Numbered from the stretch's first letter, positions 17,800 to 27,110 are shown. The stretch is DNA of 64,000 nucleotides from CAYMPH01 sp964392365 (GCA_964392365.1 CAYMPH010000008.1:62001-126000), one strand, 5' to 3'. Notes: a model not told the origin generated them from the letters alone. Program-made: numbers and translations.

Positions 17800-18212
17800 C
17801 AGATTACACCTCTGGATTCAAGAAGCATTGAGTATTCTTTATCTCTTTTCAGAATATGATTTTGAAGCCAGTCAATTAAAAAACCCAGTACCTCAACAGG
17901 CTGCGGATGCATGGAATCTGTTGAATGAAATCTTGTAATATAGTTTTTTACAGTTTCAATAAATTTTTCATGATCCATTTTATGGGCTGCAAATTTTTCA
18001 TAGCCGTTTTCAGACATCAGTTTTTCTTCATATCTGAAATGCTCTATTGCATAATTTATTGCATCGTCAAATATTTCATTCAAGTCTGATTCGGATTTCT
18101 CTTCCTGAATCAGATTCTGTGTTTTATTAAAAAGCACGAACAGCTTTTTATGCTGTTCGTCCAGGGATGGGATATTGACGCTGTAAGATTTGTTCCATTC
18201 AATGGCTGTCAT
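17799..18212 (-). CDS. bacteriohemerythrin
   Basis: A 137-aa single-domain hemerythrin binding O2 at a di-iron site. The iron ligands are visible in order: SLDEQHKKLF, HFRYEEKLM, HKMDHEKF and NHILKRDKEY. The start at 18212 gives MTAIEWNKSYS, the usual beginning; an upstream in-frame extension to 18260 would run into the transaldolase gene. It lies four bases after the transaldolase stop. Oxygen sensing or storage in a micro-oxic or anaerobic cell is likely. Confidence 0.94.
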   Translation of the reverse strand: MTAIEWNKSYSVNIPSLDEQHKKLFVLFNKTQNLIQEEKSESDLNEIFDDAINYAIEHFRYEEKLMSENGYEKFAAHKMDHEKFIETVKNYITRFHSTDSMHPQPVEVLGFLIDWLQNHILKRDKEYSMLLESRGVI

Positions 18213-18216
18213 TTTA

Positions 18217-18864
18217 TTACGCCTTTGGTATTTTTTTATAATCTGCAAGAAAAGTCTCAATTCCCAAATCAGTTAACGGGTGCTTAACGATTTTCTGGAA
18301 AATAGAGAAAGGTATTGTTGCAATATCTGCACCTATCAAAGCAGCATGTTTGATATGAAGAGGGTTTCTGATTGATGCTACAATTATTTCTGTTTCGTAT
18401 CCGTAGTTGTTGTAAATATCCAGAATTTCCTCAACAACTTCCATTCCCTCGGAAGCAATGTCATCGAGTCTGCCGATAAATGGCGATATGAATGTTGCAC
18501 CTGCTTTTGCTGCCATCAGTGCCTGAAGCGCATTAAAGCATAGTGTTACGTTTGTCTGAATTCCCTCTGAAGCGAATTTTTTCACTGCACGCAATCCTTC
18601 TTCCATCAGCGGAACTTTAATATTAATATTATCCGATATTTTGGCAAGTTCCTTGCCTTCTTTTATTATTCCGTCAAAATCCAAAGCTATAACTTCAGCT
18701 GAAACAGGGCCTTTAACTTCCTTTGCAACTTCAGTAAGAACTTCTTTATATGGCCTTCCGATTTTTGCTACAAGCGAAGGATTTGTTGTAACTCCGTCAA
18801 GTATTCCAAGATCTCTTGCTTTTCTGATTTCATTTACGTCTGCTGTATCAATAAAAAATTTCAT
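18217..18864 (-). CDS. transaldolase, short TalC/fructose-6-phosphate aldolase type
   Basis: A 215-aa TIM-barrel enzyme of the small transaldolase family. It begins MKFFIDTADVNEI and has GVTTNPSLVAK, the Schiff-base lysine in NIKVP, TLCFNALQALMAAKAGA and SPFIGRLDD. The length fits the decameric FSA/TalC group. Sequence alone cannot separate transaldolase (pentose phosphate pathway) from fructose-6-phosphate aldolase; transaldolase is more usual outside enterobacteria. It is first in a unit with hemerythrin and DUF493. Confidence 0.93.
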   Translation of the reverse strand: MKFFIDTADVNEIRKARDLGILDGVTTNPSLVAKIGRPYKEVLTEVAKEVKGPVSAEVIALDFDGIIKEGKELAKISDNINIKVPLMEEGLRAVKKFASEGIQTNVTLCFNALQALMAAKAGATFISPFIGRLDDIASEGMEVVEEILDIYNNYGYETEIIVASIRNPLHIKHAALIGADIATIPFSIFQKIVKHPLTDLGIETFLADYKKIPKA

Positions 18865-19030
18865 TCAGTACCTCTTGTTTTTTAATTTATAGTTATACTT
18901 TTTTTAATATAATAAATAACTGCGATAAAATCTACTTTTTTTTGTTTAGAATAAATGTGTCAATTAGATTTCCTGTGGAGGAATGATTGATTTCCGGCAA
19001 TTCACTATTCAGTGTATTATTCTGATTTTT

Positions 19031-20104
19031 TTAAAATTTTCCTTCAACCCGTAAAATAACAGAAAAGTCGGAATATCTGTCTCTTGAAAAATCCATTCTT
19101 CCGTCACCTGTCATTATTAAAAATTGAGTTATGACTGTAAGACCGTTTGCAATTTTAAAATTACCAGCTGGAATAATTAAAATACTTCCATCAATTAAAT
19201 TAAAAAAAGCAGAAAGCTGGAGCGATATGAATTCATCAATTATACCTGTAATATTTGCGTATATATAGTATCTTGCAAATAAAAATGCATTTGGAGAAAA
19301 AACATAGCTCTCTACTGATGCTGCACCATTTTCATTATAATAAAACAGAGCTGATAAAATTAAATTTCCTTCGAGAAAACTGTAGTCAACTCCGAAATTT
19401 GCTTCGCTGTGATATGTGGAACCGTTGTCGTTGAAATTCATTGCATATGCGCCCTGTACTCCAAAAAACAGATCGCCTTTAAAATAGACTCCTGCAATAT
19501 TTGAATTAATAGCTTTCCTGTTTGCTACAGCTCCGAAATCAAAACCGCCAGCATTAAAACCTATACTTGTTCCATAGGAAGATTTATCAAATTTATAATC
19601 AGGACTGCCGTATATTTTCCAGAAGAATGCTGTGCTTACGGATAGATCATATTCAAAAGCAAGGATTCCGTCCCTGTCATATTTCAAATCGGCAAAGTTA
19701 ATTGTTTTGTTCATTTCGAATAGATTGAATATTCCGGGATTTCCGAAATTGATGTATGTTTTTCCTAAAGTGAAATTACCGATCGGGGAAAAATATCTTA
19801 AAAAGCTTCTCATGACTTTTGCCTCAAAGGAGACATTGTTTGCAGTTTTCCCGTAATAGAGATAAAGCCTCGCGTCAGTAAAAAATTTCCAGTCTTCAGA
19901 TTGTGATACTGCGGTGAATTCTAGGCGGCTTTCAAGAATATCCGTGAATACTGCATCATCCTTTACCTTGCTGACATAAGCATCATTTCTAACCAAACCG
20001 CCTAGTTTTATTTCAGCAGATAATGGATTTACAGATCCGGATAATATTGCAAAAATTGTTCCTATGAATATGCCCAGGGCAGTTTTAAATGATTTCCGTT
20101 TCAT
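19031..20104 (-). CDS. outer-membrane beta-barrel protein
   Basis: A 357-aa exported protein with a signal peptide (about 1-30, ending LSAEIK) and a body of alternating beta strands rich in aromatic residues, ending VILRVEGKF with a terminal Phe as in BAM substrates. It begins nine bases after the LolA-like gene, suggesting joint expression. Similar barrels accompany LolA-like proteins in lipid or siderophore export loci. No closer family is recognised. Confidence 0.8.
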   Translation of the reverse strand: MKRKSFKTALGIFIGTIFAILSGSVNPLSAEIKLGGLVRNDAYVSKVKDDAVFTDILESRLEFTAVSQSEDWKFFTDARLYLYYGKTANNVSFEAKVMRSFLRYFSPIGNFTLGKTYINFGNPGIFNLFEMNKTINFADLKYDRDGILAFEYDLSVSTAFFWKIYGSPDYKFDKSSYGTSIGFNAGGFDFGAVANRKAINSNIAGVYFKGDLFFGVQGAYAMNFNDNGSTYHSEANFGVDYSFLEGNLILSALFYYNENGAASVESYVFSPNAFLFARYYIYANITGIIDEFISLQLSAFFNLIDGSILIIPAGNFKIANGLTVITQFLIMTGDGRMDFSRDRYSDFSVILRVEGKF

Positions 20105-20113
20105 GCGGCAGTA

Positions 20114-20845
20114 CTATCTTTTTAAATTCCGTTTATTAAAAATATCTTCAGAAACGGGAGCGTCAAAAGTTATATTGATAGTTTCAAGCGTTGTCTTTGA
20201 ATTTTTTTTGCGGACGTCATGGATTTCTGATCTTTTCGGAATATATCTTCCACCGATATTTGTAACATCAAATGAAGTAAAAATTTTTATCAGCCTTCCT
20301 CCCTTTGCGTACATTTCCATTTTAAGCGGAAGATAAATTTTCTTATCAACATACATTATCTGTTTTTCATATGAAGCGTCAGGTACAATGGCATTGAGTT
20401 CAACAACATAGCAGTCTTTCCCGTCAAATTTATCATCTTTCAATAATTTTGATGAATACTTTTTCCTTGCTTCTTCGGTTTCAAGCATATCCTCATAGGA
20501 AATATCACTGCCCATCATTCCCTGCTTAAGCATGTGACCGGATATTTTCATTATATCGTCTGCATCCGGAAAATATATCCATAGCTCTTTTCCTGATTTC
20601 AGATATTTTACACCTCTGTCTTCAGGATTTGTAAACCACATGAACGATTTCAGCCCTTCTTTTTTACTGTAACCCTCTATCGTTTTTACAAGCTGGGTTT
20701 TTCCCTTGGTTATAGTCATTTTTGATGAAAATTTCTGAGTTATATATACTCTGTTTTTATCAACCTTAGCGATTATTTCCTGGGCTGTCTCAGCCAGTGC
20801 AAAGGATGGAAGTAAAATTCCTATTATAATAATTATTGCTTTCAT
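20114..20845 (-). CDS. LolA-like outer-membrane lipoprotein-sorting protein
   Basis: A 243-aa periplasmic protein with signal peptide (1-18, ALAETA) and the LolA/LolB-like open barrel of COG2834. The typical sequence runs EIIAKVDKNR, then MTITKGKTQLVKTIEGYSKK, LWIYFPDADDIMKISG and MMGSDISYEDM. In this group the protein binds a lipid or lipoprotein acyl chain in its cavity. A clean AGGAG lies upstream. It stands between TetR and the outer-membrane protein, downstream of a LolCDE-like ABC transporter, so it may carry the exported lipid across the periplasm. Confidence 0.88.
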   Translation of the reverse strand: MKAIIIIIGILLPSFALAETAQEIIAKVDKNRVYITQKFSSKMTITKGKTQLVKTIEGYSKKEGLKSFMWFTNPEDRGVKYLKSGKELWIYFPDADDIMKISGHMLKQGMMGSDISYEDMLETEEARKKYSSKLLKDDKFDGKDCYVVELNAIVPDASYEKQIMYVDKKIYLPLKMEMYAKGGRLIKIFTSFDVTNIGGRYIPKRSEIHDVRKKNSKTTLETINITFDAPVSEDIFNKRNLKR

Positions 20846-20876
20846 TTTACAGCTCCTGTTTGTAAAAAAAATAATT

Positions 20877-21455
20877 TTATTCAGATTTCCCCATTATTCC
20901 GAAAAAGAAAAAATTCAATATTACGGAAAGTCTTAATTCTTTTTCAGGATATAATTTAATAATAGTTTCATCACTAAATAATTCGCCTGTTTTATATATC
21001 ATATATATAAAGAATTCCATTGAGCATTGAGGATTTATAGACTTTTCTTTAATGCCGATATTATACATTTCTTCAATGCTTTTTGTTCTGTCAGCAGTTT
21101 TTGAAATTAAATATTTATAAATATATGAATCACTCTTGCCAGCTTCGTCAATAAAAGCATCGCTGTATTCCGAAGCTGATTCCAGCTTAAATTCAATTAT
21201 TGATTTTATTTTTTCTGTGAAAGGAATTTTTTTATCAATTATTTCATTATACTTGTTATACCCTTCATCTATAAGCTCGTCCAGAATTTTAATAACGAGG
21301 TCCCGCTTATTCGAGAAATGTTTGTAGTATGTCATTTTACTTACACCGGATTTTTCGCATATCTCTTCTATGGTGACACGCTTTATTCCGTGTTTAAAAA
21401 AAAGTTCTTTGCCTGTATCAATAAGCTTTCTGTATTTTTTATTTTCTGTTTTCAT
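20877..21455 (-). CDS. TetR-family transcriptional regulator
   Basis: A 192-aa regulator with the N-terminal helix-turn-helix VTIEEICEKSGVSKMTYYKHFSNKRDL (written across about 24-50) and a helical ligand-binding C-terminal domain. It lies within the LolCDE-like / LolA-like / outer-membrane cluster, separated from the ABC genes by a repeat, and has no clear ribosome site. It is the probable repressor acting at the palindrome before the ABC genes. Confidence 0.92.
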   Translation of the reverse strand: MKTENKKYRKLIDTGKELFFKHGIKRVTIEEICEKSGVSKMTYYKHFSNKRDLVIKILDELIDEGYNKYNEIIDKKIPFTEKIKSIIEFKLESASEYSDAFIDEAGKSDSYIYKYLISKTADRTKSIEEMYNIGIKEKSINPQCSMEFFIYMIYKTGELFSDETIIKLYPEKELRLSVILNFFFFGIMGKSE

Positions 21456-21471
21456 TATAATATTTGTTTTA

Positions 21472-21552
21472 GCCCCCTAAAACCCCCGGAGGGATACATA
21501 ACCCCCTCTGCCTTTCGGCATCTCCCCCTTATCAAGGGGGAGTAAAGGGGGT
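21472..21552. repeat. GC-rich palindromic repeat between permease and TetR genes
   Basis: An ~80-base C/G-run element begins cccccta and ends taaaggggg. It includes a perfect 9-bp hairpin ctccccctt-atc-aagggggag (21522-21542) and a smaller tgcc-tttc-ggca stem. The base composition is unlike the surroundings, and the sequence type occurs as a dispersed repeat in many genomes. It abuts the permease stop codon exactly, so it probably inserted between the two genes. Confidence 0.75.
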
Positions 21553-22755
21553 CTATTTCCTCAATGCATCTGCAGGCATAAGTTTATTTGAATACCTCGC
21601 AGGTATCATTGCTGCAAGAGCAGGAACAATTATGCATAGAACAACTGCACCAAGCAGGCTTAAAAAGCTCAGATTAGGATACATGATATAATCAAAAGGC
21701 ATTTCTATAGATTTCATCATTGACTCGAGATTTACCCCTCCTGTCATGTTAACAACTGCCAATGACAGATAACCTATTACTGAACCAAAAACTCCTCCTA
21801 TAGCACCCATGATTGCTCCCTCGAGAGTAAGCCCCCAGAATACTTCTCTATCGGTCATGCCGAGTGCTTTCATGGTTCCCAGTTCCCTGATCCGTTCAAA
21901 AATATTCATCATCATTGTATTTACTATTACAAAGGATGCGAGAAAAAGAATCAAACCGCCGAATATGACAAACATGAATTTCATTGCCTTTAACATGGCG
22001 TATAATGGTCCGATCTGTTCTGTATATGACTGGGCTCTGACACCTGCCGGAATAACTTTCACTATAGATTCCTTAATAAAATCGACTTTTTCCTTGTCAT
22101 TGCCATACACGAGTATTTCGGTAGCACTATTGCGCATTTTAAGCAGACGCCGCGCATCAGTAAGGCTTATGAAAAAAAACTTCCTGTCAAAAAAAGAATT
22201 ACCAAGCTTGAAAATCCCCTCTACCCTGAGCTTGATCCCGTTCAATCCGCCTTCCGCAGTTTTTGAAGCAATGAGAAGCTCCTGCCCCTGTTTTATTCCC
22301 AGACGCCTGGCAAGTCCCTGGCCGATATAGATCCCGGTTTTTCCGAGGCTGCCTTCGACCATTTTTTCATTAAGCTTGTATCTGTTCTCATCCAGATTAA
22401 GTCCTACTCCAAGCGACTCAATCGTATTATCTCCGTTTGAAAGAAGTATGCCGAATCTCACCCGGGGCTCGACATTTGTTACACCAGGAATTTTTTTAAT
22501 TTCATCCACGAGGATGTCCACATTGCTGATATTCTCCTCTACAGGCATGAAGCGTTCCCGCTTTATAAACTCGTCAGAAGCGATACGAACCAGTCCTGTC
22601 TGGTTTTTAATAAACATATCAACATAAAAATCCATTAGTCCTGAGATCCACCCCTGCGCAAGGCCGACAATCAGAGCAGCAGAGAATACGGATAAAATTG
22701 TGAGGAACGAACGCTTTTTATTTCTCTTTAAATTCTTTATAGCAAGTTTCCACAT
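21553..22755 (-). CDS. LolC/MacB-like ABC transporter permease 2
   Basis: A 400-aa FtsX/MacB-type permease: one N-terminal helix (about 18-40), a large periplasmic domain (about 45-265) and three C-terminal helices. The family stretch ERIRELGTMKALGMTDREVF links it to LolC/LolE-type ABC transporters that extract molecules from the inner membrane rather than move them through it. It begins 11 bases after the first permease. The stop codon directly abuts a palindromic repeat. Confidence 0.92.
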   Translation of the reverse strand: MWKLAIKNLKRNKKRSFLTILSVFSAALIVGLAQGWISGLMDFYVDMFIKNQTGLVRIASDEFIKRERFMPVEENISNVDILVDEIKKIPGVTNVEPRVRFGILLSNGDNTIESLGVGLNLDENRYKLNEKMVEGSLGKTGIYIGQGLARRLGIKQGQELLIASKTAEGGLNGIKLRVEGIFKLGNSFFDRKFFFISLTDARRLLKMRNSATEILVYGNDKEKVDFIKESIVKVIPAGVRAQSYTEQIGPLYAMLKAMKFMFVIFGGLILFLASFVIVNTMMMNIFERIRELGTMKALGMTDREVFWGLTLEGAIMGAIGGVFGSVIGYLSLAVVNMTGGVNLESMMKSIEMPFDYIMYPNLSFLSLLGAVVLCIIVPALAAMIPARYSNKLMPADALRK

Positions 22756-22766
22756 AACCGGCCCCC

Positions 22767-23990
22767 TTATTGAATCGTGCGCAGGCAGTCAACAGGCTGC
22801 ATTATCATGACTTTTTTTGCCGGATAGTAACTAGCCAGCACGCTTAACGAAGTAGCCATAAACATCGAAATAAAATATGCACTTATAGGCCAGGTTGATT
22901 TTATAACTCCAAGGAATGCATATTCCTTCCCAGCCAGGGCTCCATAATCAATTCCATATACAACGAAATAAAGATTCATTAAGGTGCCGAGGATTGCGCC
23001 GATTACGCTACCTATCAGGCCAATTACCAGTCCCTCGAATACAAAAAGATTTCTAGCTTCCTTGTCCTGCATTCCCAGTGCCTTGAGAGTGCCGATCTCG
23101 CGTCTCTTCTCAAGTATTGATATCAGCATTGTGTTGACTATGCCTACAGCACCAATAGCAAGAATAAACAGCAGCAATATATCGAATGCTTTCTTTTTTA
23201 CTGCAACTGCAGCCTGCAGGCCTTCATTCTGCTGATCCCAGCGATCCATCTTAAATCCCGGGAGATCTTTTAGAAGTTCGGTAATATATTTTTTTACCTG
23301 GTTAAGATCCTCTGTTTTTGCATCAGTAAGCACTGCAAATTCTGTTACTCCGCGGAAGTTCATCGCCTTCATCGCCTCATCAAGATTGATGAACACTGTA
23401 CCCATGTTGACCTTTTCATCATTACAGTTAAGCAGTCCGCTTATGGCCAGCTGCATTGAAGTTACCATGTCGTCCTTATTGCGGAATGTAATATAAACCA
23501 CATCACCCATTTTAAGATTCATATCAGCTGCAAGCTTCTTTCCAATAACAACACCCTGCTTTGCAAATCCGCCTTCATATATGTACTGCTTCAGTGCAAA
23601 AACAGTTTTATCCTGAAGAGGATCGACACCGACAGCAACTACAGGTGTAGTGTCCTGGCTGTTGTCGATCTCGCCTAAAATCTGAAGCCTTCCGGTATAG
23701 CCTTTAATAAATTTTTTTGATTTAAGCACATTTGTGACCTTATCGATATTGGTTATTATATAATCCTTATCAAAAGGACGGTCCTTGTCAAAGTTCTCCA
23801 CCTGAATTTTAAAATGTCCTGTTTCAAATTCTATTGCGTTTTTGAAACTTGTGCGGTCAAAGCCGTCAAACAGCCCTGCCATCAGAATGTAAATTGAAAC
23901 TCCGAATGAAAGCATGAGAAATGTGAGTATAGTCCGCCTTTTTGAGCGGGTTATATTTTTGAAGGCAAGTTTCAATATATAGGAATTCAT
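22767..23990 (-). CDS. LolC/MacB-like ABC transporter permease 1
   Basis: A 407-aa permease of the same family, paralogous to the downstream one: an N-terminal helix after KLAFKNITRSKRRT, a periplasmic domain, then three helices, with EKRREIGTLKALGMQDKEARNLF at the coupling region. The start at 23990 follows GGAGG by about five bases; the frame is open to 24059 but that would overlap the ATPase gene. The two different permeases suggest a LolCDE-like heterodimer. Confidence 0.92.
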   Translation of the reverse strand: MNSYILKLAFKNITRSKRRTILTFLMLSFGVSIYILMAGLFDGFDRTSFKNAIEFETGHFKIQVENFDKDRPFDKDYIITNIDKVTNVLKSKKFIKGYTGRLQILGEIDNSQDTTPVVAVGVDPLQDKTVFALKQYIYEGGFAKQGVVIGKKLAADMNLKMGDVVYITFRNKDDMVTSMQLAISGLLNCNDEKVNMGTVFINLDEAMKAMNFRGVTEFAVLTDAKTEDLNQVKKYITELLKDLPGFKMDRWDQQNEGLQAAVAVKKKAFDILLLFILAIGAVGIVNTMLISILEKRREIGTLKALGMQDKEARNLFVFEGLVIGLIGSVIGAILGTLMNLYFVVYGIDYGALAGKEYAFLGVIKSTWPISAYFISMFMATSLSVLASYYPAKKVMIMQPVDCLRTIQ

Positions 23991-24000
23991 GAATGCCTCC

Positions 24001-24684
24001 TCACTTACCTTTTCCGGTTTTGATTTTCCCGTCATGAACTTCAATAAGCCTTTTCGCATGTTTCATAACAAGTTTGTCGTGTGTTGAAAATATAAAAGTA
24101 AGCCCGTCTTTTTTATTCAGTTCCTGCATCAGCTTTACAATTGATTCGCCTGTTTTTGAGTCGAGATTTGCAGTTGGCTCGTCAGCAAGAATGATTTTAG
24201 GCTTTTTAATCAGCGCACGTGCAATTGAAACACGCTGCTGCTGCCCGCCGGATAACTCCAGAGGCTTGCGTTTCTCAAGTCCGTCTAGTCCTACTCTTTT
24301 GAGAATGGCAAATATCATATCGCTTATTTCTGAATCGTTGTGTTTGCCTAAAAGTTTAAGAGGCATTTCGATATTTTCATAAACTGTTAAAACCGGGATT
24401 AGATTATAAGTCTGGAATATAAAACCAAAGTGATCCCGGCGTAAAAAAGCCAGCTCATTAGTTTTCTTGGACATTAGATCATCGCCGTTGAGAAGGATCT
24501 GCCCGCTTTCGCCGCGGTCAATGCAGCCGATGCAGTTAAGAAGCGTTGTTTTGCCCGAACCGCTTGGGCCTGCAATAGCAGTGAACTCGCCAGAATCAAT
24601 ATTAAGATTTATTCCGCGCAAAGCATGGAAATCTATATCTCCTGAATGATATGTTTTGTTGAGTTCTTTAATTTCGAGCAGCAT
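24001..24684 (-). CDS. LolD/MacB-like ABC transporter ATP-binding protein
   Basis: A 227-aa ATPase with Walker A GPSGSGKTTLLN, Q-loop region FGFIFQTYNLIPVLT, signature LSGGQQQR, Walker B IILADEPTANLD and H-loop STHD. The FQxYNLIPxLT stretch is typical of LolD/MacB ATPases that drive MacB-fold permeases. It is the first gene of the cluster, with a GGAGG before its ATG, and is read from the palindrome-covered promoter near 24.77 kb. Confidence 0.94.
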   Translation of the reverse strand: MLLEIKELNKTYHSGDIDFHALRGINLNIDSGEFTAIAGPSGSGKTTLLNCIGCIDRGESGQILLNGDDLMSKKTNELAFLRRDHFGFIFQTYNLIPVLTVYENIEMPLKLLGKHNDSEISDMIFAILKRVGLDGLEKRKPLELSGGQQQRVSIARALIKKPKIILADEPTANLDSKTGESIVKLMQELNKKDGLTFIFSTHDKLVMKHAKRLIEVHDGKIKTGKGK

Positions 24685-24748
24685 AATTGTTCCTCCATGA
24701 TTCCGGAAAGTTTTTATACACTAATTTAATAATATTACATAATTTATA

Positions 24749-24792
24749 AAAGCTTACGATTTTAATAAAATTTATTAAAATAAGTAAGCTTT
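24749..24792. promoter_or_regulatory. nested palindrome, probable TetR-type operator
   Basis: Outer arms AAAGCTTAC (24749-24757) and GTAAGCTTT (24784-24792) are perfect 9-bp inverted repeats. Inside is the near-palindrome ttttaataaa-a-tttattaaaa (24760-24780). The element spans the spacer and -10 of the promoter driving the ABC cluster, which itself encodes a TetR regulator, so it is the obvious candidate operator. Confidence 0.65.
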
Positions 24793-24797
24793 GTCAA
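24769..24797 (-). promoter_or_regulatory. promoter of the LolCDE-like cluster
   Basis: On the minus strand TTGACA (24797-24792), a 17-base spacer, then TAAATT (24774-24769). It lies ~80 bases upstream of the ATPase start and is overlapped by the palindrome. Confidence 0.55.
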
Positions 24798-24895
24798 GAA
24801 AATTAAGAAACTTTTTATAATAAAAGTTTGACTGATGAAATATATTAAAAGTGTATGCTTATACATAAAACTATTTTTTAATTAAGGTATTTAAT

Positions 24896-25270
24896 ATGAA
24901 ATACATTGTTGTAATTGATGATTCTCCAACTATAAGAATGGCTGTTGAATTTGCTATAAAATCTTTCGGTCTGACTGTGATGCAGGCTGAAAATGGATTG
25001 AATGCTCTTGAAAAAATTGCTGATTTAAAAAGCAAAGGAAATGATGTAGTGCTTTGTGTTACTGATATTAATATGCCTCAGATGGACGGCATTACTTTTA
25101 TAAAGGAATTCCGCAAAACTGACAAATTCACTCCAATACTGGTTTTGACAACAGATGCTGATAATTCAAAAATTAAAGAGGGAAAAGAATCCGGAGCATC
25201 AGCCTGGATCATTAAACCCTTTACACCTTCAGAATTTACCGATGTTGTGCAGAAGCTGATTAAATTATAG
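24896..25270 (+). CDS. CheY-like single-domain response regulator
   Basis: A 124-aa receiver domain only. The acidic pocket is IDDSPTIR at the N-terminus, the phospho-acceptor Asp is in CVTDINMPQMDG, the Thr is in LVLTTDAD and the Lys is in IIKPF, so all the switch residues are present. The pattern is close to chemotaxis-type CheY. No kinase is adjacent; the next gene is a diguanylate cyclase, but the 238-base gap leaves a link uncertain. Confidence 0.93.
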   Translation: MKYIVVIDDSPTIRMAVEFAIKSFGLTVMQAENGLNALEKIADLKSKGNDVVLCVTDINMPQMDGITFIKEFRKTDKFTPILVLTTDADNSKIKEGKESGASAWIIKPFTPSEFTDVVQKLIKL

Positions 25271-25508
25271 ATTTCATGGACTGAAGTAAAAAAGTATAAA
25301 TGACATCTGGAATTTTTCAGTAAAGCTGCATGCGAAAAAATAATTTTATTTTTTAAAACAGATATTTTATCAGGAATAGTTCTTGATTTGGCCTATTCCA
25401 ATACTTATATTTTTCTTAACTATCCGGTATTTACTGTTTTTTAATAAGAGATTTTTATTAAAAAACCATCTACTTTTATATCCAATTTGGATTAAGGATC
25501 AATCACAA

Positions 25509-27110
25509 ATGATGTCATTTAATATTTTTGTTTTTCCTCATATTGTATCATCTTTGGTGCTGTTTGCCTTGAGCATATACAGTTTCCGGCATCGTAAAAT
25601 CCCAATGGCAACACCATTTGCGCTGTTGATGCTTGCTGCAGGATTATGGTGTTTATTTTATTCCCTGGAAATATGCTCAGTTGATTACTCTCTCAAACTG
25701 ATCTGGGCTCAGGCACGTTTTATAGGCCTGGCGCCTTTATCAACACTCTGGCTTGCTGTCGGCATTCAGCACATTGGAACCATCAAATGGTTTAGGGGTG
25801 TCCGCTGGCTTATTTTGGCAATTGTTCCTTTTTCTGTTATTATTCTTTCATTAACCAGTTCGTATCATACTTTGTTCCGTTATAATTACAGTCTTTTACA
25901 AAACACCCAGGTAAGTCTGATTATTTTCAAAAACGGACCTTTGTTCTGGATATATGCCATATATTCATATTTTATGGCTGGCATCACAGGTATAATTTTA
26001 TATAGATCATTTAAAGGAAGAAGTATTATACGGCATCGGCAGACAGTATTTGTGATTTCCGGTATTGCTCTATTCATTATAGTTGATATTTTATTTCAGG
26101 CAGGCATAACCCCTATTAAGCAGTATACACTTTCACCTGCTGCTCTCGGGATTTCAGGAATTCTGATGGGTCTTGCGGTATTCCAATACCGGATTCTTGA
26201 CCTTGCACCTATTACACAGTCAATGGTTATGAACGGCATCTCCGATATTATCCTGGTAGCAGATGATACTGACAGGCTTATTGAGTTTAACAGGGCTGCA
26301 TCTGAATTATTCGGACTTGATATATATAGTTCAACTGGAATGTTTATTTACGAAATACATCCTTTTTTCAGCGGTATTTGCCGTTCTGACAAAGGGGTCT
26401 TTGATGCTCATCTGAAAATCAACAATACAGGAAAAGATTTTGAAGTGTCTGTGGAGCCGGTATATTTTGGAGGCAAGCACGTGGTAGGCACTCTTGTGCA
26501 TTTGCGTGATGTTACCGAGCATAAACGGATGGAACGAGAGATACGGCAACGCAATGTTGAGCTTACGGATAAAATTGAGAAGATTGAAGCACTGCAGATA
26601 CAGCTCAGGGAACAAGCTATACGGGATCCGCTAACAGGTCTTTTCAACAGACGTTACATGGACGAAATGATTGAACGAGATTTTTCCCTTGCCCAGCGTA
26701 CCGGTATACCGCTTTCTTTTACAATGATTGATATAGATTATTTCAAATCAGTTAACGATACCTGGGGGCATCAGGCTGGTGACAGTTTGTTAAAAGCACT
26801 GGCAGCAATGCTGACTGAAAAAACCAGAAAATCAGATATAGTATGCAGGTACGGCGGTGAGGAATTTCTTATTGTTTTAAATGGAGTAGCAAGCCTGCAA
26901 GCGCATAGTATGATAGAAAATATTAGAATGTCGTTTGAACTTTTAATAACATTACATCATGATATCGAAATTAAAACTACATTTTCTGCAGGAATAGCAT
27001 CGTTTCCAGAACATGGAGATGACGCCTGGAGTATAATCCGAATTGCCGATGAAGCTCTCTATATTGCAAAACATGAAGGACGCAATCGGGTAATTATATC
27101 CCCTGTTTAA
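25509..27110 (+). CDS. 7TM-PAS-GGDEF diguanylate cyclase
   Basis: A 533-aa membrane protein. The N-terminal ~215 residues form seven helices of the histidine-kinase-type 7TM sensor. A PAS domain (about 225-335) follows, then a short coiled coil and a GGDEF domain (about 370-530). The active site reads YGGEEF, and an RKSD five residues before it matches the RxxD inhibitory site, so the enzyme should make c-di-GMP under product control. I chose ATG 25509 (GGAT upstream, and it places the first helix at the N-terminus); the frame is open to 25383. Confidence 0.9.
   Translation: MMSFNIFVFPHIVSSLVLFALSIYSFRHRKIPMATPFALLMLAAGLWCLFYSLEICSVDYSLKLIWAQARFIGLAPLSTLWLAVGIQHIGTIKWFRGVRWLILAIVPFSVIILSLTSSYHTLFRYNYSLLQNTQVSLIIFKNGPLFWIYAIYSYFMAGITGIILYRSFKGRSIIRHRQTVFVISGIALFIIVDILFQAGITPIKQYTLSPAALGISGILMGLAVFQYRILDLAPITQSMVMNGISDIILVADDTDRLIEFNRAASELFGLDIYSSTGMFIYEIHPFFSGICRSDKGVFDAHLKINNTGKDFEVSVEPVYFGGKHVVGTLVHLRDVTEHKRMEREIRQRNVELTDKIEKIEALQIQLREQAIRDPLTGLFNRRYMDEMIERDFSLAQRTGIPLSFTMIDIDYFKSVNDTWGHQAGDSLLKALAAMLTEKTRKSDIVCRYGGEEFLIVLNGVASLQAHSMIENIRMSFELLITLHHDIEIKTTFSAGIASFPEHGDDAWSIIRIADEALYIAKHEGRNRVIISPV

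Noticed and set aside
21809..22330. 173-aa plus-strand frame in the permease region
   Set aside because: It is antisense to a well-supported FtsX/LolC-like permease and has no family features.
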